Shown: piece by piece, positions 56,640 through 64,000 of the stretch
Position numbering within the stretch: the stretch's first letter is position 1
Layout: each line of letters starts with the position of its first letter
NCBI RefSeq assembly: GCF_004634425.1
Contig: NZ_SBJL01000001.1
Span: forward strand, 779,001-843,000
Length of the DNA: 64,000 bases
Reading direction: 5' to 3'
Source of the DNA: Vitreimonas flagellata
GTDB taxonomy: Bacteria > Pseudomonadota > Alphaproteobacteria > Caulobacterales > Aquidulcibacteraceae
The notes under the pieces: generated by a model
Database searches by the model: none
Seen by the model: only the letters and a program-made list of their open reading frames with translations
What the model was told of the DNA's origin: nothing
Program-made: the position numbers and the translations under genes

Positions 56640-58064
56640 TCAGTCATCCATTCGTGGTTGGAAATATGGGCCACCCGCTTGGAAGCGCTCCCAACGCACC
56701 AGCTCCGAAGGCGTAATCTTTTGCCTCCAGGTTTGAACCCCGTTGCGCAGATCTGATGGTGTCAGTTCCAGTGGCGCCCAGGCTGGAGCACCGTACATAT
56801 TATACAGCGTGTAGCTAAGTTGCGGGCCGCTTTCGAAGCTGAAATCGAGCAGGCCGATATTGGTGCTGCGTGTATAGGTGGGGCGGATGCGCACCTCGGG
56901 CATCTGATCGACGAAATCGAGGTCCGGCAAATTCGCCAGGGGCGATGAACAGAGATCATAGAAATCATAAGCGCCCTGCTCTGAGCGCGGCACGCAATTG
57001 AGTTCGCCCATGTGGCTGTCGCCAGAGATGCCGAACACGCCGCCGATATTGTTGTCGCGGATGAAATCAAAAATCTCGTCGCGCTCATGCGTATAAACGG
57101 CCCATGAATCGCCGCCGCGTTCGGCTTTAGAAAAGCCGCCGCCGGAGACGAGCACTTTGAACGGCGCACGGCTGGCGCGGAGTTCATCTTTCAGCCACGC
57201 CTTTTGCTCGGCGCCGAGCATGGTCTTTTCGGGACCATCCGGCACGTCCGTCGGCACGCGATTGTAGCGACCGTCAAGCAGGAAGAAGTCCACGCCGCCA
57301 TATGCATACTTGCTGAACACGCCCGGCTTATTCGGCAAACCGTAGGACGGATTGGCCCAATAGGATTTGAACAACGCCAACGCTTCCGCTTTGATCGGAT
57401 TGGCGCCGTCCGAATCATTGAACGCGAAATCATGGTCGTCCCAGATGGCGAGGCTGGCCGTGGAGCGAATGTACGGCTTCAGACGCTCGATCTCGCGCTG
57501 GCGACGATAGAGATCGGCGATGGCGCGCGGTTCGCCGCTATCGGCATAGATGTTGTCGCCAAGCCAAAACATGAGATCGGGGGCGAGCGCTTGGGCGACG
57601 CCGAAGATTTGCTGCTCGGTGTCGATCTGCAGACGCGCGCATGAGCCGAAGGCGGCGCGAAACGCGGCGCGTCCGCGCGGCGCCGTTTTTGTGTGATACG
57701 GCAGCGGCTGGTAACGATCGAGCTGGCCATCGATGCGCAAGCGATAGAAATATGTGGTCGCCGGATCGAGACCACTCACGCGCGTCACAGTACAATGATC
57801 GCTCGCTGCGTTGGCGCGCACCGGCGCAGAGGCGCGTACGGTGTTGAAATATCGGTCGGGCGAGGCTTCGAGCACGACATCGAAATCGCCGCTGACACGC
57901 GCCCACACCGCGATCGTATCAGCTGTCGGCGCGCCGACCATCGGGCCTTGAAGTGTACGCGGATAGCCGAGCGTTTGCGCCCACGCAGCTGGAACGAATG
58001 GCAACGACGCCATCGCCAGACCGGTCCGCTTCAGCAACGAACGGCGATTTTGGTGTGAATTCAT
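56640..58064 (-). CDS. phoD: PhoD-type alkaline phosphatase/phosphodiesterase, Tat-exported
   Basis: A 474-residue protein with a Tat-type signal (NRRSLLKRTGLAMASLPFVP, twin Arg, cleavage after AWAQ). The PhoD-like core follows: FGSCARLQIDTEQQIFGVAQ, LMFWLGDNIYADSGE (metal ligand Asp, about 163-177), TASLAIWDDHDFAFNDSDG (about 202-220) and ISGDSHMGELNCVP (about 345-358). PhoD enzymes cleave phosphate mono- and diesters with Fe/Ca. It is the last gene of the inositol operon; its start overlaps the stop of the IMPase gene (ATGA), so it is coupled. It could free inositol phosphates outside the cell. Confidence 0.9.
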   Translation of the reverse strand: MNSHQNRRSLLKRTGLAMASLPFVPAAWAQTLGYPRTLQGPMVGAPTADTIAVWARVSGDFDVVLEASPDRYFNTVRASAPVRANAASDHCTVTRVSGLDPATTYFYRLRIDGQLDRYQPLPYHTKTAPRGRAAFRAAFGSCARLQIDTEQQIFGVAQALAPDLMFWLGDNIYADSGEPRAIADLYRRQREIERLKPYIRSTASLAIWDDHDFAFNDSDGANPIKAEALALFKSYWANPSYGLPNKPGVFSKYAYGGVDFFLLDGRYNRVPTDVPDGPEKTMLGAEQKAWLKDELRASRAPFKVLVSGGGFSKAERGGDSWAVYTHERDEIFDFIRDNNIGGVFGISGDSHMGELNCVPRSEQGAYDFYDLCSSPLANLPDLDFVDQMPEVRIRPTYTRSTNIGLLDFSFESGPQLSYTLYNMYGAPAWAPLELTPSDLRNGVQTWRQKITPSELVRWERFQAGGPYFQPRMDD

Positions 58065-58870
58065 CGTGCGTCCTTTTTCGCGAGCCCTTCACCGGCCAAG
58101 CGGCTTTCTTCAATCAAGGCGCTCACAAGCGCAGCGGGGCCAGCACAGACCGTGTTGCCGTGCAGCGCTAAAGCCCCACCATCGGCGCTCTTCGCGATGC
58201 CGCCCGCCTCCATGATGATCGCGGCGCCCGCCGCCATGTCCCACGGCGTGACGATGCGTTCGAAATACGCGTCGAAGCGGCCGCTCGCGACGAACGCCAT
58301 ATCGACGGAGCCCGCACCCGTGCGGCGAATGCCCATCGTGTGTTCGGTGAGCCTCGCCAGCTCGGCGTGAAAGCGCGGATGCCCCTTCTTGCCAGCGAAC
58401 GGAATGCCAATGGCGATCACGGATTCCGCAAGCGTCGTGCGCTTCGAGACATGAATGCGCTTGCCGTTCAAGAACGCTCCGGCGCCCTTCTCCGCGACAT
58501 AGAGCTCATCCAGCGCCGGCAAATAAATGACGCCAGCGAGCACATCGTCGCCACGCGCCAGCGCGATGTTCATACCGAAGAGCGGCGTGCCCCAGAGAAA
58601 GTTCGTCGTCCCGTCGAGCGGATCGACGATCCAAGTGAGCTCATCGGCCCCGCCCGTATGGCCGCCCTCTTCGCCGAGGAAGCCGTAGCTTGGTCCGAAC
58701 CGCATGAGCACGGAGCGGATCGCTTCTTCCGCGCGCAAATCGGCCGCGGAGACGAAATCGCCAACACCTTTGTCGCTGATGCGCAACTCATCGAGCCGCG
58801 CGCGATCTTCCATCAAACCACGCCCAGCCGCATGCGCGGCTTCGACCATGGCGTCCGTTAAAGCGCTCAT
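58061..58870 (-). CDS. Inositol monophosphatase family protein
   Basis: Start at the ATG at 58870, which overlaps the transporter stop (TGATG). The 269-residue protein has the IMPase/SuhB motifs: FLGEEGGHTG (Glu metal ligand, about 65-74), WIVDPLDGTTNFLWGTP (metal site, about 80-96), and a C-terminal WDMAAGAAIIMEAGG (about 214-228). These are the three Mg-binding segments, all present. It hydrolyses inositol-1-phosphate or a similar sugar phosphate. Coupling to a transporter and to iol genes supports inositol phosphate as substrate. Confidence 0.92.
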   Translation of the reverse strand: MSALTDAMVEAAHAAGRGLMEDRARLDELRISDKGVGDFVSAADLRAEEAIRSVLMRFGPSYGFLGEEGGHTGGADELTWIVDPLDGTTNFLWGTPLFGMNIALARGDDVLAGVIYLPALDELYVAEKGAGAFLNGKRIHVSKRTTLAESVIAIGIPFAGKKGHPRFHAELARLTEHTMGIRRTGAGSVDMAFVASGRFDAYFERIVTPWDMAAGAAIIMEAGGIAKSADGGALALHGNTVCAGPAALVSALIEESRLAGEGLAKKDAR

Positions 58871-60216
58871 CAATCACGCAGCTTGGCGCGCCACAGCGTG
58901 GCCGCAAGCACCATTGAGACAATCGAAGACCCAAGCCAAAACCAGATAACTGGACCGAAATCATAGACGCGGTCCGCGCCGACCATGTGCGAGTGCTGGT
59001 CGATCAACACGCCAGACACGTTCTCCTGAATGGCCGCGCCAATATAGGAGAATACGCCGATCACGCCCATCGCGGCGCCCGCAACGCGCTTGGGGCAGAT
59101 ATCTACGGCGAACAAACCACCTAGCGACGCCACGAGCCCGGTGAGCCCCAGACCGAACATCACCATGCCGAGGATCAAAGTCGGCAGATTGGTTGGACCG
59201 AAGAAGATCAATACGAGTCCAATGATCTCGATGATGGAGAACAGCAAGTTCGCGGGCGGGCGACGCGAGTTGAAGAATTTATCGCTTATCAAGCCATAGA
59301 GCAGCGAGCCCGCAATGCCGGCGATCGTCGAAATCATCAGCATCGTGCCGGACATGATCTCATCGAAGCCGCGTGCTTCTTGCAGATAGAGCGGGCCCCA
59401 CGAATTGATCGCGTAGCGCGTCACGTAATTCGCGAGGCTCGCGAGCGCCAAAACCCAGATCGTCGGGATAGCCAAAATCGAGAATTGTAGCTTGAGCGTG
59501 GACTTGGATTTCGAGACCTCACTTTCGGCGAGGTGATCGTTCTTCCAATCGGCAACCGTCGGCAGCCCCATCGTGCGTGGGCGATCGCGCACCCACGCCC
59601 ACATCATCGCCGCGGCCACAAAGCCAATAACGGCCGGCACAAAATAGCCCCAACGCCAGCCGAAATAAGCGACCACGGCGCCAATCACGAAGAACGTTAG
59701 CCCCTCGCCGATCGAGTGCGCCGTGCTCCAAAGCCCGTACGCGCGACCACGCTCCTTGTTCGAAAACCACGCCGTCATCGCCACGACGCCGCCGGGCGCG
59801 CCGAAACCCTGGAACCAGCCATTAAGGCCCCAGATCACGGCCGCGAGCAGCACGGTATCAGCAAAGCCCATGCCGATATTGCATATCGCCGTCATCACGA
59901 AGCCGAACGTGAGAAAGATGCGCATATTGGCGTGGTCGGCGAGGAAGCCGTTGGTGAGCTTGCCGAGCGCGTAGGTGTAGAAGAGCGCCGAGCCGATCAG
60001 ACCGAACTCGGCGGGCGTGAAGATGCCCGCGTCGATCATCGACGGCTTCACCATGCCGATGGCGAGCCGGCAGGTATAGATCAGGCCATAGCCCAAAGTG
60101 ATGGCCGTCATCACCCGCCAACGAGTCGAGCGGAAAATGCGATCGATCTCTTTCTGACCTTGGATCAGCGGCGCGTCCGCGGTGGTCGCGAATGCGCTAA
60201 ACAATCTCCCAATCAC
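58870..60216 (-). CDS. MFS transporter of the organophosphate:phosphate antiporter type
   Basis: A 448-residue 12-span protein of the GlpT/UhpT (OPA) family: YGLIYTCRLAIGMVKPSM (Arg50), FYTYALGKLTNGFLADHANM, GWFQGFGAPGGVVAMTAWFS, WKNDHLAE-like linker (about 224-231), and VLALASLANYVTRYAINSWG (Arg267). Arg50 and Arg267 occupy the positions of the two phosphate-binding arginines of GlpT (Arg45 and Arg269). So the substrate is probably a phosphorylated small molecule. It lies between iolB and the IMPase gene in the inositol operon. Confidence 0.9.
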   Translation of the reverse strand: MIGRLFSAFATTADAPLIQGQKEIDRIFRSTRWRVMTAITLGYGLIYTCRLAIGMVKPSMIDAGIFTPAEFGLIGSALFYTYALGKLTNGFLADHANMRIFLTFGFVMTAICNIGMGFADTVLLAAVIWGLNGWFQGFGAPGGVVAMTAWFSNKERGRAYGLWSTAHSIGEGLTFFVIGAVVAYFGWRWGYFVPAVIGFVAAAMMWAWVRDRPRTMGLPTVADWKNDHLAESEVSKSKSTLKLQFSILAIPTIWVLALASLANYVTRYAINSWGPLYLQEARGFDEIMSGTMLMISTIAGIAGSLLYGLISDKFFNSRRPPANLLFSIIEIIGLVLIFFGPTNLPTLILGMVMFGLGLTGLVASLGGLFAVDICPKRVAGAAMGVIGVFSYIGAAIQENVSGVLIDQHSHMVGADRVYDFGPVIWFWLGSSIVSMVLAATLWRAKLRD

Positions 60217-60250
60217 GCGCTTCCCCCTGTTTCATTTTTATTGGTCGCGT

Positions 60251-61057
60251 TTATTCTTTCTTGGCGATCCACGCGTGCGCTGGATCGTTGTTGAATATCC
60301 ATGTCCGCTTGGGGCCGGCCATGATGTTCAGATAGTAGAGATCGTATCCGTGCGGCGCGCCGACGGGATGATAGCCGCGCGGCACCAGCACAACGTCGCC
60401 GTCTTCCACGCACACGGTTTCATCGAGCGAGCGATCGTCGGTATAGACGCGCTGAAACGCGAAGCCCTGCACCGGGTTGAGGCGGTGATAATAGACTTCC
60501 TCGAGCGAAGATTCTTCCGGCGGCGCCAAGCGATCGTGCTTGTGCGGCGGATAGGATGACCAATTGCCGCCGGGCGTGATCACTTCGGCGATGAGCAGGC
60601 TCTCCGCGACCTCGCTTTCGGGCAGGATATTGCGGACGTAGCGCGTGTTTGCGCCCTCGCCACGTACTTCTCTGCTGATCGCTTCCGGCGCGATAAAGCG
60701 CGGCTCGCCAGCGCCCGTGCCCGGCGCGCTTCCAATCGCCACTTGCAGATCGGTGCGCGCCTTGATGCTGAAGCTTTGATCCGCCGGCACATAGACGCAG
60801 GCTGGCGAAACATCGTCGAACACGCTCATGCGCTCGCCGATATTCTCGAACACCCGCCCGCCAACACCGACGTCGCATTTGCCGCTGAGCACCACGATGC
60901 ATGCTTCGCGGCCTTGCTCGCCGCCGACCGCGCTCTCGCCTGCTTTCAGATGGTGCACTTTGAAGCCGACATAGGTCCAGCCGGCGCTTTTGGGCGTGAC
61001 TTCGATCACTGCGCCGTTGGCGTCAGGCTCTGTCGGTCGTACGCGGAGGTTCGGCAT
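60251..61057 (-). CDS. iolB: 5-deoxy-glucuronate isomerase
   Basis: A 268-residue cupin-type protein with N-terminal MPNLRVRPTEPDANGAVIEV, ITPGGNWSSYPPHKHDRLAPP (about 164-184, conserved SSYPPHKHD) and FAFQRVYTDDRSLDETVCVE (about 204-223), then GDVVLVPRGYHPVGAPHGYD (metal-binding His). It isomerises 5-deoxy-glucuronate to 2-deoxy-5-keto-gluconate in the inositol pathway. Gap of 12 bases to iolE and 34 to the transporter gene. Confidence 0.95.
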   Translation of the reverse strand: MPNLRVRPTEPDANGAVIEVTPKSAGWTYVGFKVHHLKAGESAVGGEQGREACIVVLSGKCDVGVGGRVFENIGERMSVFDDVSPACVYVPADQSFSIKARTDLQVAIGSAPGTGAGEPRFIAPEAISREVRGEGANTRYVRNILPESEVAESLLIAEVITPGGNWSSYPPHKHDRLAPPEESSLEEVYYHRLNPVQGFAFQRVYTDDRSLDETVCVEDGDVVLVPRGYHPVGAPHGYDLYYLNIMAGPKRTWIFNNDPAHAWIAKKE

Positions 61058-61069
61058 CGGCGTCGCTCC

Positions 61070-61960
61070 TCAGATCAAGCCAGCGGCAGCGGCTTCGCGC
61101 TTGAGCGTCGCGAGGCCCAGTTCGGCATAGGTGCGTGGATTGGCGAGTGCGGGATCTTGCTCCGCCTCGATGATGATCCAGCCGCTATAATCCATGCGCT
61201 TCAGCGCCTGCATCACCGCCGCGAAATCGATGCCGCCATCGCCCGGGACGGTGAACATGCCGGCGAGCACGCCGTCGAGAAAGCTCTTGCCGCTGCGCCG
61301 CGCTTCCGCGTGCACTGGGCCGCGCACATCTTTGCAGTGCACGTGGGCGATGCGCTCAGGGAACTTTTCGACGATGTCGAGCGATTTGACACCACCGAGG
61401 GCCGCGTGGCCGGTGTCGAGCGTGAAGCCGACGCGGGGCGACGTGGCGGCGATGAAGGCATCCATGTCGGCTTGGTTTTCGACCACCGTGCCAAGGTGAT
61501 GATGATACGCGAATTTGCGCCCTTGGCCGGCGATGTAATCGGCAACATCGCTCATGCGCTGACCGAATTGCGCCCATTCCCCGCTCTTCAGGCGCGGCGT
61601 GCCTTCAAGCGGGACGGCGCGGTTGCTGTGCACGGCGTTTGAAGTCTCCGCGAACACAAAGACGTTGGAGCCAAGCGCTTTAAGCAGATTGAGGTGAGGT
61701 TGCAGCGCAGCGATCTCCGCGTCGGCGTCCTGCACGAGCAAGCTGCCGCTATACCAGCCGCCAACAAGATCAAGCTGGAACGGCGCTAACGTCGCCTTCA
61801 GCGCATTCGCCTCACGCGGAAACTTGCCGCCAAGCTCCACGCCATCGAAGCCAAGCTCTTGAATGTCGCGCAGGATCGACTCCAGCGGCGTGTCACCGCC
61901 AAGTTCGGGCATATCGTCATTGGCCCAGGCGATCGGGCTCACGCCAAAACGAATACTCAT
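61070..61960 (-). CDS. iolE: Myo-inosose-2 dehydratase
   Basis: A 296-residue TIM-barrel protein (xylose isomerase-like AP endonuclease fold): FGVSPIAWANDDMPELGGDT, ELGFDGVELGGKFP, YHHHLGTVVENQADMDAFIA (metal His, about 145-165), VGFTLDTGHAALGGVKSLDI and IAHVHCKDVRGPVHAEA. It dehydrates 2-keto-myo-inositol. Its ATG overlaps the iolD stop (ATGA), and it is coupled to iolB. Confidence 0.95.
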   Translation of the reverse strand: MSIRFGVSPIAWANDDMPELGGDTPLESILRDIQELGFDGVELGGKFPREANALKATLAPFQLDLVGGWYSGSLLVQDADAEIAALQPHLNLLKALGSNVFVFAETSNAVHSNRAVPLEGTPRLKSGEWAQFGQRMSDVADYIAGQGRKFAYHHHLGTVVENQADMDAFIAATSPRVGFTLDTGHAALGGVKSLDIVEKFPERIAHVHCKDVRGPVHAEARRSGKSFLDGVLAGMFTVPGDGGIDFAAVMQALKRMDYSGWIIIEAEQDPALANPRTYAELGLATLKREAAAAGLI

Positions 61961-63801
61961 GTCTTCTTCTCATTGATCTTGTCTTCGTAAGCGGCGCGTG
62001 CGGCGCGAACTTCGGCGCGCTCGGACACTTCCGGCACCGCCACGTCCCACCACCAGCCGCCGGCCTCCGTCGTCTTCAGCGGATCAGTGTCGATCACGAT
62101 AACGCTCGTGTGATCCGCTTGCTTGGCGCGCGCGAGCGCGGCTTCGAGTGCTGCGATGCTGTGCGCCTTTTCGGCAATCGCGCCCATGCTGGCGGCGTGG
62201 GCGACGAAATCGACGTCCGGCAATGTTTCGTGCGCGGCGTCGGCGAGCAGATTGTTGAAAGATTCGGAGCCCGTTGAGCGCTGCAGACGATTGATGCAGC
62301 CATAGCCGCGATTGTCGAGCACGACGATGGTGAGCTTCTTGCCGAGCATCACCGACGTCGCGATCTCGGAATTCATCATCAGGTAAGAGCCATCGCCGAC
62401 CATGACGACGACGTCGCGTTCGGGCGCGGCGATCTTCACGCCAAGCCCGCCGGCGATTTCGTAGCCCATGCATGAAAAGCCGTATTCGAGATGGTAGCCG
62501 CCGGGTTTCGCCGTGCGCCAGAGTTTGTGCAGCTCGCCCGGCAGACCACCGGCCGCGCAAACAACGACAGCATTCTCGTCCGAGTTGCGTTGCACAGCGC
62601 CGATGACCTGCGCGTCGCTGGGCAGCGCTTGCGTTTTGGGCGCGGCGGTCGCGGCATCGACCGCCTTGGTCCACCCGGCGACACGGCCCGCATTCGCATC
62701 ACACCAAGCGCCCGGCACTTGCCAGCCTTCAAGCTTGTTCGCGAGCGCTTGGAGCACGCTCGCCGCATCACCGATCACCGCCTCGGCGCCGTGCTTGTGT
62801 GCATCATGCGCCGCGACGTTCACTTGGATCAGTTTCGCGTCCGACCGCTCAAACAACGTTCGCGAGCCGCTGGTGAAGTCTTGGAGGCGCGTGCCGAGAC
62901 CAACCACGAGATCGGCAGTCGCCGCCGCCTCATTGGCCGCGCTCGAACCGGTTACGCCGATGGAGCCGAGCGCACTTGGGTGATCCCATGCGAGCGCGCC
63001 TTTGCCCGCTTGCGTTTCGGCAACGGGAAGCCCCGTCGTCTTTGCGAGTTGCGACAGGATTTGTTCAGCGCCCGCATAGAGCACACCGCCGCCGGCAATC
63101 AGCAACGGCGCTTTCGCGGCGCGGATGGCGCTCGCGAGCGATTCGATATCATTCGCTTCGGCTTGCGGCTTGCGCGCGCGCCATACGCGGCGCTCGAAGA
63201 ATCTCGCCGGAAAGTCGAACGCCTCGGCCTGCACGTCTTGGCAGAACGCCAAAGTCGCCGGGCCGCAATTCACTGGATCGAGCAATGTCGCCATCGCGCG
63301 CGGCAGCGCGTCGAGCAATTGCTCTGGCCGCACCAGGCGATCGAAATAGCGTGAGACCGGGCGGAAGCAATCATTCGCCGAGATGGCGCCATCACCGAAA
63401 TCCTCGACCTGCTGCAACACCGGATCTGGACGGCGTGACGCGTATACATCGCCCGGCATCAGCAGCACCGGCAAACGATTGACGTGCGCGAGTGCGGCGG
63501 CCGTCACCATGTTTGTAGCGCCGGGGCCGATCGACGTGGTGCAGATCATCGCGCGGCGACGACGCAGCTGCTTGGCGTATGCGATCGCCGCGTGCGCCAT
63601 CGCTTGCTCATTGTGCGCGCGATACGTCGGCAACGCATCACGCGCATCGTAGAGGGCTTCGCCGAGGCAGGCGACGTTGCCATGACCGAAAATCGCCCAG
63701 ACGCCCGCAAAGTAGGGTACTTCACGACCGTCCGCCTCGACGAACTGGTTAGCGAGATAGCGGATCGCGGCTTGCGCCGCTGTCAGACGCAGCGTGCTCA
63801 T
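61957..63801 (-). CDS. iolD: 3D-(3,5/4)-trihydroxycyclohexane-1,2-dione hydrolase
   Basis: The ATG at 63801 (MSTLRLTAAQAAIRYLANQF) is taken; the longer frame starting 36 bases upstream would overlap the neighbour's 3' end. The 614-residue ThDP-dependent enzyme has an N-terminal part with GVWAIFGHGNVACLGEALYD, the central domain, and a C-terminal ThDP site (VVMVGDGSYLMMNSEIATSV about 445-464, DNRGYGCINRLQ about 473-484). It opens the inositol ring. Two bases before it lies the IolC-like gene; iolE follows with overlap. Confidence 0.95.
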   Translation of the reverse strand: MSTLRLTAAQAAIRYLANQFVEADGREVPYFAGVWAIFGHGNVACLGEALYDARDALPTYRAHNEQAMAHAAIAYAKQLRRRRAMICTTSIGPGATNMVTAAALAHVNRLPVLLMPGDVYASRRPDPVLQQVEDFGDGAISANDCFRPVSRYFDRLVRPEQLLDALPRAMATLLDPVNCGPATLAFCQDVQAEAFDFPARFFERRVWRARKPQAEANDIESLASAIRAAKAPLLIAGGGVLYAGAEQILSQLAKTTGLPVAETQAGKGALAWDHPSALGSIGVTGSSAANEAAATADLVVGLGTRLQDFTSGSRTLFERSDAKLIQVNVAAHDAHKHGAEAVIGDAASVLQALANKLEGWQVPGAWCDANAGRVAGWTKAVDAATAAPKTQALPSDAQVIGAVQRNSDENAVVVCAAGGLPGELHKLWRTAKPGGYHLEYGFSCMGYEIAGGLGVKIAAPERDVVVMVGDGSYLMMNSEIATSVMLGKKLTIVVLDNRGYGCINRLQRSTGSESFNNLLADAAHETLPDVDFVAHAASMGAIAEKAHSIAALEAALARAKQADHTSVIVIDTDPLKTTEAGGWWWDVAVPEVSERAEVRAARAAYEDKINEKKT

Positions 63802-63803
63802 CC

Positions 63804-64000
63804 CTATCTCGTATGCGCTTTCTTCGCGGCGCGCCACGCTTCGACGAGACCCGCGAGATTGTTCGCCAGCGCGGCAATCGCGGCTTCGTCGTCGATCTCA
63901 CCTTTGAGCCAGCGTTCAGCGGCGGCGCTGAAGATGGTGCGGCCCACGGCGAAACCTTTAACGATGTTCGCGCGCGCAGCCGGGCCGAAGGATTGCACGA
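63804..64000 (-). CDS. iolC: IolC C-terminal part with DUF2090 aldolase domain, 5' end outside window
   Basis: The last 64 codons of a gene that enters from the right edge. The product ends ARANIVKGFAVGRTIFSAAA, then ERWLKGEIDDEAAIAALANN, then LVEAWRAAKKAHTR. This is the C-terminal DUF2090 part found fused to 5-dehydro-2-deoxygluconokinase (IolC), a DKGP aldolase-type TIM barrel. So it is probably the bifunctional kinase-aldolase that phosphorylates and then splits the ring-opened product. The kinase half is not visible. It lies two bases upstream of iolD in the same operon. Confidence 0.75.
   Translation of the reverse strand, partial: VQSFGPAARANIVKGFAVGRTIFSAAAERWLKGEIDDEAAIAALANNLAGLVEAWRAAKKAHTR

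Overview
This GC-rich window comes from an alphaproteobacterium, most likely Caulobacterales (Hyphomonadaceae-like). The grounds are the alaC-hom-glpX / recJ and rplM-rpsI-argC neighbourhoods, an EcfG-type (GGAAC-N16-CGTT) stress promoter, GcrA-family regulators, a class I PHA synthase, a TonB-dependent receptor and an IolC-DUF2090 style inositol pathway. The genus cannot be fixed from this sequence alone.

Bases 1 to about 26143 are the right-hand part of a podovirus-like prophage integrated at the 3' end of a tRNA-Pro(TGG) gene. Its left end, and presumably its lysis genes, lie outside the window. A compact lysogeny switch at 22.4-23.2 kb (Cro-like gene, CI-like gene, three related operators) sits between two divergent early transcription units. 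The leftward unit runs about 22.7 kb: Cro-like protein, three HTH proteins including GcrA-family members, a replication initiator with an internal array of palindromes (candidate origin), a DUF1064 nuclease-like protein, a stand-alone DnaA domain IV protein, a probable Acb2-type anti-CBASS cyclic-nucleotide sponge, terminase, portal, scaffold, capsid, tail adaptor, tail and ejection proteins. The short rightward unit carries a J-domain protein, four small proteins and the tyrosine integrase. Both early promoters have the operator between the -35 and -10 boxes and appear to make (nearly) leaderless mRNAs.

From 26.1 to 43.7 kb is core chromosome: tRNA-Pro, tRNA-Glu, DUF192 protein, recJ, glpX, hom, alaC, phaC, argC, rpsI/rplM, ctaA, DUF2842 and RcnB-like proteins, and an otsB-GH15-otsA trehalose operon behind an EcfG-type promoter. 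A tRNA-Pro(GGG) at 43.7 kb is followed by a small eroded island (two excisionase-like HTH genes and one XRE gene, no integrase).

From 45.0 to 49.4 kb there is a divergent module: exported truncated haemoglobin and DUF3034 protein on one side, exported cupredoxin-like protein and a membrane sensor/HAMP/EAL phosphodiesterase on the other. From 49.7 to 56.5 kb is a sulfur-uptake locus: Rrf2 regulator, a long inverted repeat, a TonB-dependent receptor, a lipoprotein-type sulfate-binding protein, CysT, CysW and CysA. From 56.6 kb to the right edge a tightly packed leftward operon joins inositol catabolism (iolC-iolD-iolE-iolB) to an organophosphate-type transporter, an inositol monophosphatase and a PhoD phosphatase. 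It reads like a pathway for taking up and using phosphorylated inositol.
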